23,018 nt of DNA from a virus, in the IMG/VR virus record IMGVR_UViG_3300017963_000766, positions 1 through 23,018 of that record; one strand, written 5' to 3'. Positions within the stretch are counted from its first letter, which is position 1, and every line of letters starts with the position of its first letter. The position numbers and the translations under genes are program-made. The notes beneath the pieces are model-generated. The model ran no database searches. It had not been told where the DNA came from and was given only the letters and a program-made list of their open reading frames with translations. Shown here piece by piece: positions 7,055 to 13,070 of this stretch.

Positions 7055-7392
7055 TGACCTCCAAATCTAACTGCTAAATACATTATATTTCTTCTCCACC
7101 ATGAAACTCCTTCCTCTCTAAGCAGAAGTTTAAATATTTCATCTGCTCTTCTTCTTGATGTTTTATGAATTGAATATAAATAGTCATGTACTACTGCTGG
7201 AATGTTCCATGGTCCAAGTTTTGGTATAAGCCAGTTTGCCCAGTTGGGAATGCTTGCCATATCACAAATAAAACCTTTTGGAACACACACACATTCATTT
7301 TCTTCCCATGTGACCCATAAATTAGAATCAAGTCTTACAAATTTTCCATTATGTAAAAAAGTTATTTTTAAATCAGTAAAATACATAATCAT
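7042..7392 (-). CDS. DUF1353 family phage protein
   Basis: This 116-residue protein matches the DUF1353 pattern known from many tailed phages: VPKGFICDMASIPNW, then AVVHDYLY, then RRRADEIFKLLLREEGVSWW and the closing MYLAVRFGGH. The family's function is not established. Its conserved Asp/His residues (D45, H69, D70) hint at a metal-binding or hydrolase fold, and it is often found near structural or lysis genes. Here it ends the nucleotide-metabolism operon. Its ATG overlaps the thymidylate synthase stop as ATGA, so the two are translationally coupled; a second ATG lies two codons downstream. The 3' end overlaps the end of the convergent small-terminase gene by 13 bases. Confidence 0.85.
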   Translation of the reverse strand: MIMYFTDLKITFLHNGKFVRLDSNLWVTWEENECVCVPKGFICDMASIPNWANWLIPKLGPWNIPAVVHDYLYSIHKTSRRRADEIFKLLLREEGVSWWRRNIMYLAVRFGGHYSF

Positions 7393-8048
7393 CTTCCTAA
7401 AATTTTTTTCACAAAATTAAAAGTATAATCATATAGATGTAATCCTTTTGATGAAGCAATGATTGATCCATTCTTTACACCTATTTCTTCTGCACAATAT
7501 TGTTTCATTATTTCAATTGCACCAAGATTTGCAGGAAATCCATTGTAAAGGTCCCATGATCTAAAATATGGAAAAAAATGAAGAGTATCGTCTTGTATTT
7601 TAGTATCAATATGACGCAAACAAGGCGGATCAGACAATTCCATATCCGATGGCTTTCCTATTTGTAATATCATTTGATTATTTCTATATCCATTTTTCTT
7701 ATATGTAGAAATTAAAAGATCAAGTTGATTGTTACTACAAAGCCTTTCGCCATACGTATACTCTTCGTTTTCGTGTTTATGATTTGTCATTAAATATGTT
7801 AAATAAGCAGACAAATAATCATACGAGACAGGATTTGGTATGTTCAATAAAGGGCTTATTTCTGGAAGTAATGGGGTCACCCCCGCCATTGGGATATTTA
7901 TTGTGACATAATCAAGCTCAAGTCTTCTTTGTCCTGCAAAAGAGCCTGAATCAATTTTGTATTCTCTTCCATATTTAAAGCAATTGTATAATGATTGATG
8001 CCATGCATCAGGTAATGTTGTTGCTTTAATATATATTGGATTTAACAT
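7389..8048 (-). CDS. thyA: thymidylate synthase (ThyA superfamily)
   Basis: This 219-residue protein makes dTMP from dUMP with methylene-tetrahydrofolate. The catalytic Cys lies in DPPCLRHID (C143). The dUMP-phosphate and pyrimidine-binding block is FRSWDLYNGFPANLGAI (R163, S164, D166, N174). H204 and Y206 in GLHLYDY match the usual H-x-Y. It is shorter than bacterial ThyA (about 264) and its wording (LHFFPYFRSWDL) is closer to the short, archaeal-type branch. Asn174, the uracil-selecting residue, is kept, which argues against a dCMP substrate, but a dUMP hydroxymethylase cannot be excluded by eye. Its ATG directly abuts the dTMP kinase stop (TAAATG) and its own stop overlaps the next gene, so the operon is tightly coupled. 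Confidence 0.88.
   Translation of the reverse strand: MLNPIYIKATTLPDAWHQSLYNCFKYGREYKIDSGSFAGQRRLELDYVTINIPMAGVTPLLPEISPLLNIPNPVSYDYLSAYLTYLMTNHKHENEEYTYGERLCSNNQLDLLISTYKKNGYRNNQMILQIGKPSDMELSDPPCLRHIDTKIQDDTLHFFPYFRSWDLYNGFPANLGAIEIMKQYCAEEIGVKNGSIIASSKGLHLYDYTFNFVKKILGR
7871..7887 (-). repeat. GC-rich polar motif copy in thyA (GGCGGGGGTGACCCCAT)
   Basis: Minus-strand copy inside the thymidylate synthase gene (peptide MAGVTP), with a GGGG-TGA-CCCC hairpin. It uses GCG, GGG, GTG and ACC codons that are rare around it. Confidence 0.5.
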
Positions 8049-8690
8049 TTAGCTCTGCTCTCTTATACATTCTTGTACTGCTAACCAAATATCATCTGCG
8101 ACATTGTCCTGTTCTTGCTCGCCATTGATAATTTTGATTTTTTCTAGCTTTTTTAATTTTTTAAAAGCCTTAAAATAATTTTTTCTAGCCTTTTTCATGC
8201 TATCTATTTTTTCATATGACCCAAGAGTGTATCCCCTTTTGATGATCCTTTTCAAGCAACGTTTTGGATTAACATCTATAAAAATAGTAAGGTCTGGCCT
8301 GAGAAGTTTTGCATTTAACTCATTTAACTGGATTACAGAATCCATGTTAAGATGCTGCCCATCATATGCATATGAAGAAAAATAATACCTGTCACAAAGA
8401 ACTATTTTCCCCTGATCGAGCTTTAGTTTAATTCCGTTTTCCTTATTGACTAAATGATCTGTCCTATCTGCAGCAAAAAGGCATGCAATGGTTTTTTGTT
8501 GTGCGGCTATCTCACCATATAGTATTTGACGAATAAGTTTTCCGATTGGACTTTCAGTTGGTTCAAATGTTTTATATGGTTCATAACCGCGAGACAAAAG
8601 ACTGTTTGATAATAAATTAACCTGTGTGCTTTTACCAGACCCATCTAGGCCTTCAAACACGATAAATTTTCCGTTGTTCGTCTTTGTCAT
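8049..8690 (-). CDS. tmk: thymidylate (dTMP) kinase
   Basis: This 213-residue protein, near the usual 205-215, phosphorylates dTMP to dTDP with ATP. The P-loop is GLDGSGKST (14-22). The substrate block FEPTESPIG (42-50), FAADR (72-76) and the DRYYFSSYAYDGQ motif (100-112) are all characteristic of Tmk. The C-terminal part is Lys-rich. Start choice: GAGGTG lies 6-8 bases before the ATG at 8690. The GTG at 8699 in the same frame is part of that ribosome binding site, so the longer form is unlikely. With the adjoining thymidylate synthase it forms a two-step dUMP to dTDP pathway, useful for replicating an AT-rich genome or for supplying a modified thymine analogue. Confidence 0.92.
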   Translation of the reverse strand: MTKTNNGKFIVFEGLDGSGKSTQVNLLSNSLLSRGYEPYKTFEPTESPIGKLIRQILYGEIAAQQKTIACLFAADRTDHLVNKENGIKLKLDQGKIVLCDRYYFSSYAYDGQHLNMDSVIQLNELNAKLLRPDLTIFIDVNPKRCLKRIIKRGYTLGSYEKIDSMKKARKNYFKAFKKLKKLEKIKIINGEQEQDNVADDIWLAVQECIREQS

Positions 8691-8700
8691 AATTTTCACC

Positions 8701-8934
8701 TCAAATTAGTATTTCTTCAGACCTATCTATTAACTCATCTAATGTTTTTGTAATATTAGTTTTCTTTAATTGAGACAAAAGATTTTTCGACTTTTCTTTA
8801 CCACCATCTGTACGGTATAATGCATAATTATCAATCCAGAATAAAAATTCTTTCAGAACTTCATATGCAACATATGAGTTCATAATATATGCATGCAAAT
8901 CAACTATTTTTTTATCATATACTTGTTTTTCCAT
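8701..8934 (-). CDS. small unknown protein
   Basis: This 77-residue, mostly helical protein has an aromatic-rich centre (VLKEFLFWIDNYALYRTDGG) and a Lys/Leu-rich C-terminus. No membrane segment long enough to be convincing is present and no family is recognised. AGGG lies before the ATG at 8934. It is the second gene of the operon, between the HTH/pentapeptide protein and dTMP kinase. The kinase's ribosome binding site sits on its stop codon, so the two are probably translated together. Confidence 0.75.
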   Translation of the reverse strand: MEKQVYDKKIVDLHAYIMNSYVAYEVLKEFLFWIDNYALYRTDGGKEKSKNLLSQLKKTNITKTLDELIDRSEEILI

Positions 8935-8965
8935 AAAACCCTCTATTTGTAATAGTTTTACGAGA

Positions 8966-9646
8966 TTACATTAATATTGTATTTAAAAAATTAGCATTGT
9001 CTACGTTTGCTCCAAGAAAAGAAACACCTTCAAGATTTGCATTCTCAAAATTTGCTAAACCAAGATCACAATCACAAAATCTTGAGTTTCTAAGATCAGA
9101 TCCAGAAAAATCAACTTCAAGCACAAATTCAGCTCCACTAAAAACACAATCTTTCAAAGGCAAATTGCTAAAATCACATGGTTCTTTAAACGTTGCGCCA
9201 ATAAAATGTCTTTTTGATATACCAATTTCGTATCTTCTTACTTTTTGTACATCACCATATTTATCTAGATATTCAAACTCTTTATCATCTCTTATCGTTC
9301 CTTTGTTTTTACATGCCATTACATCAAACAAATAATAGAATATTTTTCTTCCTACTTTATATGGCTTTGGTCCTTTTTTTTGTCTATTCCACACACAAAG
9401 TGTTGATTGTGAGACGTTTAATATAGTTGCCGCTTCAAGTGTGCTTAATATTTCAGAGCTCATCCCTTCTGGGTTTTTTACGCATTCTGTATGCTTTTCC
9501 CATTTTTTTATTTCGTTAATATGATAAAATAATACTCCTTCTTTTAGAAAAGGAATTGGCCCCTTGCCTGATTTTTGCCATCTTAATAATGTTGGCAATG
9601 TTATTCCTATTTTTTCTGCTGTTTCTTGTGCTGATAAATAATTCAT
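8966..9646 (-). CDS. tandem excisionase-type HTH protein fused to a pentapeptide-repeat domain
   Basis: The protein has 226 residues in three parts. Residues 1-55 form a MerR/excisionase-like winged HTH (YLSAQETAEKIGITLPTLLR, then a wing with FYHINEIKKW). Residues 66-112 form a second copy of the same type (LSTLEAATILNVSQSTLCVW, then GRKIFYYLFDV). Residues about 147-226 are pentapeptide repeats with the usual A(D/N)LxX rhythm (CDFSN, AEFVL, SDLRN, ANFEN, ANLEG, ANVDN, ANFLN), roughly fifteen units or nearly four coils of a beta-helix. Pentapeptide helices are known to mimic DNA (MfpA/Qnr) or act as scaffolds. It is the first gene of its operon, directly behind promoter 9683-9710, and is a candidate regulator of the shared operators. 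An anti-gyrase function is also conceivable. Confidence 0.85.
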   Translation of the reverse strand: MNYLSAQETAEKIGITLPTLLRWQKSGKGPIPFLKEGVLFYHINEIKKWEKHTECVKNPEGMSSEILSTLEAATILNVSQSTLCVWNRQKKGPKPYKVGRKIFYYLFDVMACKNKGTIRDDKEFEYLDKYGDVQKVRRYEIGISKRHFIGATFKEPCDFSNLPLKDCVFSGAEFVLEVDFSGSDLRNSRFCDCDLGLANFENANLEGVSFLGANVDNANFLNTILM

Positions 9647-9682
9647 AGATTTTTTCCTTTCGTTTTGTTTAAGCCTAATTTG

Positions 9683-9710
9683 ATTATATCAACATATAAA
9701 AACTTGTCAA
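9683..9710 (-). promoter_or_regulatory. sigma70 promoter of the nucleotide-metabolism operon
   Basis: On the minus strand TTGACA (9710-9705) and TATAAT (9688-9683) are both perfect consensus boxes, with a 16-base spacer. Transcription should start near 9676, about 30 bases before the ATG at 9646. Confidence 0.88.
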
Positions 9711-9731
9711 GCAGAAAAGTATGCTTGCAGT
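9703..9731. promoter_or_regulatory. operator pair 2 (CTTGTCAAG and CTTGCAGT)
   Basis: CTTGTCAAG (9703-9711) covers the -35 box of the minus promoter. The imperfect site CTTGCAGT (9724-9731) covers the -35 of the divergent plus promoter. The centres are 20.5 bp apart, two helical turns. Confidence 0.55.
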
Positions 9732-9753
9732 GTGTTTTATTTTAATGTATTCT
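9725..9753 (+). promoter_or_regulatory. weaker sigma70 promoter for the plus-strand small genes
   Basis: TTGCAG (9725-9730), a 17-base spacer and TATTCT (9748-9753) would start transcription near 9760, 34 bases before the ATG at 9794. Both boxes deviate from consensus, so this is a moderate call. Confidence 0.45.
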
Positions 9754-9793
9754 TACATATAGGTTTAACAAAATTAAAAGGAGGATTTTTATC

Positions 9794-10216
9794 ATGCACA
9801 AAGAAATTTTTAGAATTTTTAATGAGTTAAAGGAAATGAAAGTTGAAGAAGAGACATTTTTTAGACTAAACGACTCATTAAAATTAAAAATGCAAATAGT
9901 TAATAAGTCAAAGAAGAAAGCTGGAATTGTTTGGATTGATCATTTAGACGACTTCGGGTTTCAATATCGTCTATCTCTTCCGCTTAAATGGGTTAATGAT
10001 GTTCAATTCCAAAATATTAAATGGAATAATTACAATTATCATAATTTTGCTATGGTTATTATTCAAGAATTCTCAAGGCTTAGTGTCGATTACGAATGCA
10101 CTTGTACAAATTGTTCTAAACGTACTAACTGTGGATATGAAGGTATATCTTATAATATTGGGATGAAATGCTGGGTTGAAGATCATAAGTTTAATAATGC
10201 ATGGCTGCTGAAATAA
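9794..10216 (+). CDS. unknown protein with a cysteine-rich, zinc-ribbon-like segment
   Basis: This 140-residue protein is preceded by a very strong AAGGAGG about 9 bases before the ATG. The N-terminal half is a helix (KEIFRIFNELKEMKVEEET) followed by beta-like segments (AGIVWIDHLDDFGFQYRLSL). The C-terminal part holds five cysteines, C102, C104, C107, C113 and C126, in a CTCTNCSKRTNCGYEG context that looks like a small zinc-binding or disulfide-rich knuckle. No family is recognised. It is the first gene of a short plus-strand unit that diverges from the nucleotide-metabolism operon at a shared control region, so an early host-takeover or regulatory role is possible, but this is inferred from place only. 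Confidence 0.75.
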   Translation: MHKEIFRIFNELKEMKVEEETFFRLNDSLKLKMQIVNKSKKKAGIVWIDHLDDFGFQYRLSLPLKWVNDVQFQNIKWNNYNYHNFAMVIIQEFSRLSVDYECTCTNCSKRTNCGYEGISYNIGMKCWVEDHKFNNAWLLK

Positions 10217-10229
10217 GAAGGATATAATT

Positions 10230-10472
10230 ATGAGAAAAGAAATAGGAAATCTCAACGATGCTATCAAAGAAACATATTCTTCAATAGATTCAATACTGTA
10301 TTGTGTTGTACAATTTCAATTCTTTGCAAGCCAATATAAAATAAATGAAGAAGAAATTGAAACGCTTGCGCGCTTAATAAATGAAAATTTAAACTGTGAT
10401 TTGTCTATATTATATGATAATTTGAAATCTATCTTAAAGCAAATCAAGAAAAAAACTAAAAATACAAACTAA
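10230..10472 (+). CDS. small helical unknown protein
   Basis: This 80-residue protein is predicted to be nearly all helical (KEIGNLNDAIKETYSSIDSI, YKINEEEIETLARLINENLN), with a basic C-terminal end (ILKQIKKKTKNTN). GAAGGA precedes the ATG at 10230, 13 bases after the stop of the Cys-rich gene, so the two are cotranscribed. No family is recognised. Confidence 0.65.
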   Translation: MRKEIGNLNDAIKETYSSIDSILYCVVQFQFFASQYKINEEEIETLARLINENLNCDLSILYDNLKSILKQIKKKTKNTN

Positions 10473-10614
10473 AAAGAGATATAGGGTGATTTAATTGACT
10501 TTTGGATTTGGCCTTTGATTTTACAGTAGTGTTTTAAATGATGCTTATAACTTACATTAGCGTGTATAAAATATTGTCTCATTTTATTGGATGGTAAAAT
10601 AAGGAGCTTATATA

Positions 10615-10680
10615 ATGGGTATTTTTAGATTGTTTGAAATAGGAGACTCATACATTTTTTTTATAAACTTTCTATGTTAG
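10615..10680 (+). CDS. possible 21-residue hydrophobic microprotein
   Basis: AAGGAG lies 8 bases before an ATG that opens a frame of 21 codons (MGIFRLFEIGDSYIFFINFL plus Cys). The C-terminal half is hydrophobic enough to touch a membrane. Only the good ribosome binding site and isolation argue for it; the length gives no statistical support. The rest of the 10473-10832 gap holds AT-rich sequence with a possible -10 box (TATAAA at 10565-10570), the hairpin at 10691-10722, and nothing else recognised. Confidence 0.25.
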   Translation: MGIFRLFEIGDSYIFFINFLC

Positions 10681-10690
10681 TAAATAGAGA

Positions 10691-10722
10691 AAGCCCGACA
10701 TAGCTTGTGTTATGCCGGGCTT
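10691..10722. terminator. hairpin between convergent transcription units
   Basis: A 12-bp stem with one A/C mismatch (10691-10702 with 10711-10722; outer arm AAGCCCG) has an 8-base loop. On the minus strand it is followed by TCTCTATTT, a modest U-tract. It sits between the plus small genes and the end of the third minus operon at 10833, so it probably ends the minus operon and perhaps both. Confidence 0.65.
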
Positions 10723-10832
10723 AGTAATGCGCCCACACCATCTCCAGAATTTTTCCACTTTTTATATTATATAAAACACTTTTCCTCGTCAACTAATATT
10801 TTTCATATTCCAAGATTATTGAATCTCTATAT

Positions 10833-11072
10833 TTATTTCATATAGAAACTCTTTGTCATAGAAAAATCAATAACATCTGGCTCTTCTTTAAATACAAATT
10901 TACTGTGATCTTTAATATGATTCGACCGCTTCTCATCTTCTTCTTTTAAAGAAACTTTAATCTCTATAATATTAAGACCTTCTAAGTTGGCTTCGCGTAA
11001 AGCTTTTTTAAAAATATCAAGAATCAAAGACGTTTTTTCTTTATGTGTTTTAATTATTTCTGCTTTTTTCAT
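10833..11072 (-). CDS. small unknown protein, last gene of the third minus operon
   Basis: A 79-residue Lys/Glu-rich protein: an N-terminal helix (KKAEIIKTHKEKTSLILDIF), then a probable strand (LNIIEIKVSL) and an acidic C-terminal part. Start choice: the ATG at 11072 overlaps the upstream stop as ATGA and has GGAAGAA nearby. An ATG at 11090 in the same frame would add six residues but lacks a proper ribosome binding site. No family is recognised. Confidence 0.7.
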   Translation of the reverse strand: MKKAEIIKTHKEKTSLILDIFKKALREANLEGLNIIEIKVSLKEEDEKRSNHIKDHSKFVFKEEPDVIDFSMTKSFYMK

Positions 11073-11290
11073 ACTTGTTCTTCCATCCATTTATGAGTTT
11101 CATTTATAGAATCTAAAATATCCAATAATTTATAAAAACATTTTTCTCTGATATGATCACTTAATCCTCTGTCATTTTCATAGTTCTTAGTTTTTGTTAG
11201 AAATTTATTAAGTTTATTTAATTTTATCTGAAGCTCTCTATTTATTTCATATACTTCATTCAAAACTTTAATAGAGTGTTTATTATTCAT
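11069..11290 (-). CDS. small helical protein, paralogue of the gene at 12127-12354
   Basis: This 73-residue protein begins MNNKHSIKVLNEVYEINREL. The gene at 12127-12354 encodes MNNKHSIKTLNEAQAINKEI. The two also share NxFLTKTKxYxND followed by GLSDxIRExC and a Lys/Leu-rich end, so they are clear duplicates along the full length. Both look like long amphipathic helical hairpins. AGGAG lies 8 bases before the ATG at 11290. Function unknown; two copies in one operon suggest a hetero-oligomer or dosage effect. Confidence 0.78.
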   Translation of the reverse strand: MNNKHSIKVLNEVYEINRELQIKLNKLNKFLTKTKNYENDRGLSDHIREKCFYKLLDILDSINETHKWMEEQV

Positions 11291-11303
11291 TTTATGCTCC
11301 TAA

Positions 11304-11855
11304 TTAAGAATAAGGGGGTCGCCCCCCGGTGCGATAGTTATCCTTGTTACAAATAACTTCAATAACAGCGCAGATCATGCTACCGATTACTAATTGCAAC
11401 GGTGTTCCTATTTCAAATAGCTTTCTTTTAAAGTCATTTTTCATCCATAATACTAAATGCGTAGATAAACAGGTTTCTTTCAAATGGTTTTTTATAAGTG
11501 CTATTTTAAATTTGAAATCTTTAATTTTTGAGGTTGAATTCATCCGACTATCAAACAGCAACAGCTCTAATAAAAAATATTCCAACCCATCAGAATTGTC
11601 GTCCTCTATCAGCTTTATGTCTAATGCTTTCAAGCTGGATGCTGTTTCTTGAGATGATTTAAAATCCAACGAACAAAATTCAAATGTTGATTTTAATAAA
11701 ACAGCATAATGATTATATTCATAAGAGTGGTCTTCACAAAGATCTTTTAAGCTGTCTATTTGTTTTTTAAAGTCTTTCTCTATCAGTGTTTTACGATCAT
11801 GTTTAATTAAATCCTTAGCCTTTGTTATAGCTTCTTCTAAAACTTTATCTATCAT
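11304..11855 (-). CDS. unknown protein with C-terminal membrane segment
   Basis: The protein has 183 residues. Most of it is helical and charged, with a leucine-rich stretch at about 91-101 (LEYFLLELLLF). A hydrophobic segment at about 151-169 (TPLQLVIGSMICAVIEVIC) is followed by a short polar tail, the layout of a tail-anchored inner-membrane protein. Start choice: the ATG at 11855 overlaps the upstream stop as ATGA and has GGAGG at good spacing, whereas an in-frame upstream ATG at 11894 has none. The last codons (RTGGRPPYS) are written with GC-rich codons that form the hairpin-like repeat at 11312-11329. No family is recognised; a lysis or membrane-disruption role is possible but unsupported. 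Confidence 0.72.
   Translation of the reverse strand: MIDKVLEEAITKAKDLIKHDRKTLIEKDFKKQIDSLKDLCEDHSYEYNHYAVLLKSTFEFCSLDFKSSQETASSLKALDIKLIEDDNSDGLEYFLLELLLFDSRMNSTSKIKDFKFKIALIKNHLKETCLSTHLVLWMKNDFKRKLFEIGTPLQLVIGSMICAVIEVICNKDNYRTGGRPPYS
11312..11329 (-). repeat. GC-rich polar motif copy (CCGGGGGGCGACCCCCTT)
   Basis: Minus-strand copy at the 3' end of the membrane-protein gene. It contains a perfect 5-bp G5/C5 hairpin with a CGA triloop. The codons used (ACC GGG GGG CGA CCC) are foreign to this AT-rich genome. Confidence 0.5.
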
Positions 11856-12130
11856 CTGTCTTCCTCCAAAGTAACACCATTTTGTTCTGCCCATAATTCT
11901 AAAATACCATTAAAAAACGATGGAAGTTTATTTGTGTCGGTTTCTATATTATAATAAATTTTAGTTGTCTCATTTTTCCCTAACACAAAAGAAATACGAT
12001 TTAACCATTTATAAAATTTGTCGTACAAAACATTACAATCAGGGTCTATTGTGTGAATTAAATAGATTTCTTCATCAGAACGAACAGTTACAAACAAGCG
12101 ATTTATATAAATTTTAACCTTACGTTTCAT
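11852..12130 (-). CDS. small unknown protein
   Basis: This 92-residue protein looks mixed alpha/beta: a strand-rich first half (RKVKIYINRLFVTVRSDEEI, then YLIHTIDPDCNVLYD) and an aromatic C-terminal helix (FFNGILELWAEQNGV). Start choice: the ATG at 12130 forms an ATGA overlap with the upstream stop and has AGGGA six bases before it; the ATG at 12136 is too close to that site. Both neighbours are coupled by ATGA overlaps. No family is recognised. Confidence 0.72.
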   Translation of the reverse strand: MKRKVKIYINRLFVTVRSDEEIYLIHTIDPDCNVLYDKFYKWLNRISFVLGKNETTKIYYNIETDTNKLPSFFNGILELWAEQNGVTLEEDR

Positions 12131-12354
12131 TTCCATTCCCTGTTTTTAAGATGTTTATGACCGTTCTTTATAAACTTCGAAACATCTCTCAATTTATTGA
12201 TACACTCTTCTCGAATATTATCACTTAACCCTCCATCATTTATGTAGTCTTTAGTTTTGGTTAGAAATTGATTGAAGCTATTTAATTCTGTCTCAATCTC
12301 TTTGTTTATTGCCTGTGCTTCATTTAAAGTTTTAATTGAGTGCTTGTTATTCAT
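12127..12354 (-). CDS. small helical protein, paralogue of the gene at 11069-11290
   Basis: A 75-residue all-helical protein that duplicates the 73-residue product of 11069-11290 (shared MNNKHSIK start, FLTKTK and GLSDxIRE blocks). AAGGAG lies about 10 bases before the ATG, and the ATG overlaps the upstream stop by 8 bases. The upstream 90-residue protein (12347-12619) has a similar layout (MNKHEIVNETIEI, then RTILTKAKTKELD), so it may be a third, more diverged copy. Confidence 0.78.
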   Translation of the reverse strand: MNNKHSIKTLNEAQAINKEIETELNSFNQFLTKTKDYINDGGLSDNIREECINKLRDVSKFIKNGHKHLKNREWK

Positions 12355-12619
12355 CTTGGCAAGACTCCTTAGAAGATGCTATTGATCTAATTTCATAGCT
12401 AAGGTTTGATAAAGGAACCGAAATCATGTTTTCAATATAACCCGTTGTCATTTCAATAGAATAAAAAATATCGTCTAATGTTTCTATATCCAGTTCTTTT
12501 GTTTTGGCTTTGGTAAGTATTGTTCTCATTTTTAAAACTTTTGCGTTAACGACTTCTAGCTCGGTGTCTAACTGAGACATGATTTCAATTGTTTCATTTA
12601 CGATCTCATGTTTGTTCAT
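12347..12619 (-). CDS. small helical protein, first gene of the third minus operon
   Basis: A 90-residue protein made of amphipathic helices (NETIEIMSQLDTELEVVNAK, then RTILTKAKTKEL). AGGAGG lies 7 bases before the ATG at 12619, about 35 bases after the expected transcription start. Its TILTKAKTKELD segment and overall pattern recall the duplicated proteins downstream, so it may be a distant member of the same family. No known family is recognised. Confidence 0.75.
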   Translation of the reverse strand: MNKHEIVNETIEIMSQLDTELEVVNAKVLKMRTILTKAKTKELDIETLDDIFYSIEMTTGYIENMISVPLSNLSYEIRSIASSKESCQDE

Positions 12620-12660
12620 AATCTAATCCTCCTGCTTGGTTTTTGTTTATCTTGGATGTA

Positions 12661-12690
12661 ATCATAATACTGCTTGCAAGCAAGTGTCAA
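12661..12690 (-). promoter_or_regulatory. sigma70 promoter of the third minus operon
   Basis: On the minus strand TTGACA (12690-12685) and TATGAT (12666-12661) have an 18-base spacer. The spacer is filled by the 12-bp palindrome TGCTTGCAAGCA. The start should be near 12654, with a short leader before the ATG at 12619. Confidence 0.82.
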
Positions 12691-12691
12691 G
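12671..12691. promoter_or_regulatory. operator pair 3 (TGCTTGCAAGCA and AGTGTCAAG)
   Basis: TGCTTGCAAGCA (12671-12682) is a perfect 12-bp palindrome between the -35 and -10 boxes. The partial site AGTGTCAAG (12683-12691) over the -35 matches CTTGTCAAG at 7 of 9 bases. The centres are 10.5 bp apart, one helical turn. Placement in the spacer suggests repression. Confidence 0.6.
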
Positions 12692-12720
12692 TGTTTTTTT
12701 AACTATTTTTTTTAAAAAAC

Positions 12721-12830
12721 GATAATCACTGCTAATCGCAGATAATCCGGAATAACTACTTATAATCGACTGTAATCGGATGTAATCGGATGTAATCGGA
12801 AATAATCACAGATAAATTGAGTTAATTATC
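12721..12830. repeat. ten-base phased repeat array A (NNTAATCGGA)
   Basis: TAATC or a one- to two-base variant begins at 12723, 12733, 12743, 12753, 12763, 12773, 12783, 12793, 12803, 12813 and 12823, so eleven units fall in exact 10-base register. The middle units read TAATCGGATG. Ten is not a multiple of three and no gene spans it, so this is a DNA-level signal: an origin, packaging or bending element. It begins 30 bases upstream of the third operon's -35 box. Confidence 0.9.
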
Positions 12831-12897
12831 CATTACAACCAACCATAGCTCTTGTGGTCACAGCTCATATCGAAGAGAAGGGATCCATATTAAGAAT

Positions 12898-12915
12898 AAT
12901 AGGGTCTCCCCCACC
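12898..12915 (-). repeat. GC-rich polar motif copy (GGTGGGGGAGACCCTATT)
   Basis: Non-coding copy of the recurring motif, between repeat arrays A and B. It reads on the minus strand and can form a small GGG-AGA-CCC hairpin. It stands out in very AT-rich sequence. Confidence 0.5.
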
Positions 12916-12970
12916 AATTGGCTTACTCTCTGGATTGTTTTATAACTTTTTTTGAGAAAATATATTGAGT

Positions 12971-13050
12971 AAACAAAAGGAAATCGAAGCAAATCAAAGC
13001 AAATCAGAGCTAATTCTGGATAAAAACCACACACTTGATGTAATCACTTG
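12971..13050. repeat. ten-base phased repeat array B (AAATCNNAGC)
   Basis: AAATC/TAATT units begin at 12981, 12991, 13001 and 13011. The same register continues with TAATC at 13041 and, outside this interval, at 13071. A 17-base stretch (12999-13015) is repeated exactly in array C (13116-13132). Between arrays A and B (12831-12970) there is AT-rich sequence with one copy of the GC-rich motif and no gene. Confidence 0.85.
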
Positions 13051-13070
13051 TAGTTGACCGTGAAAGACAA

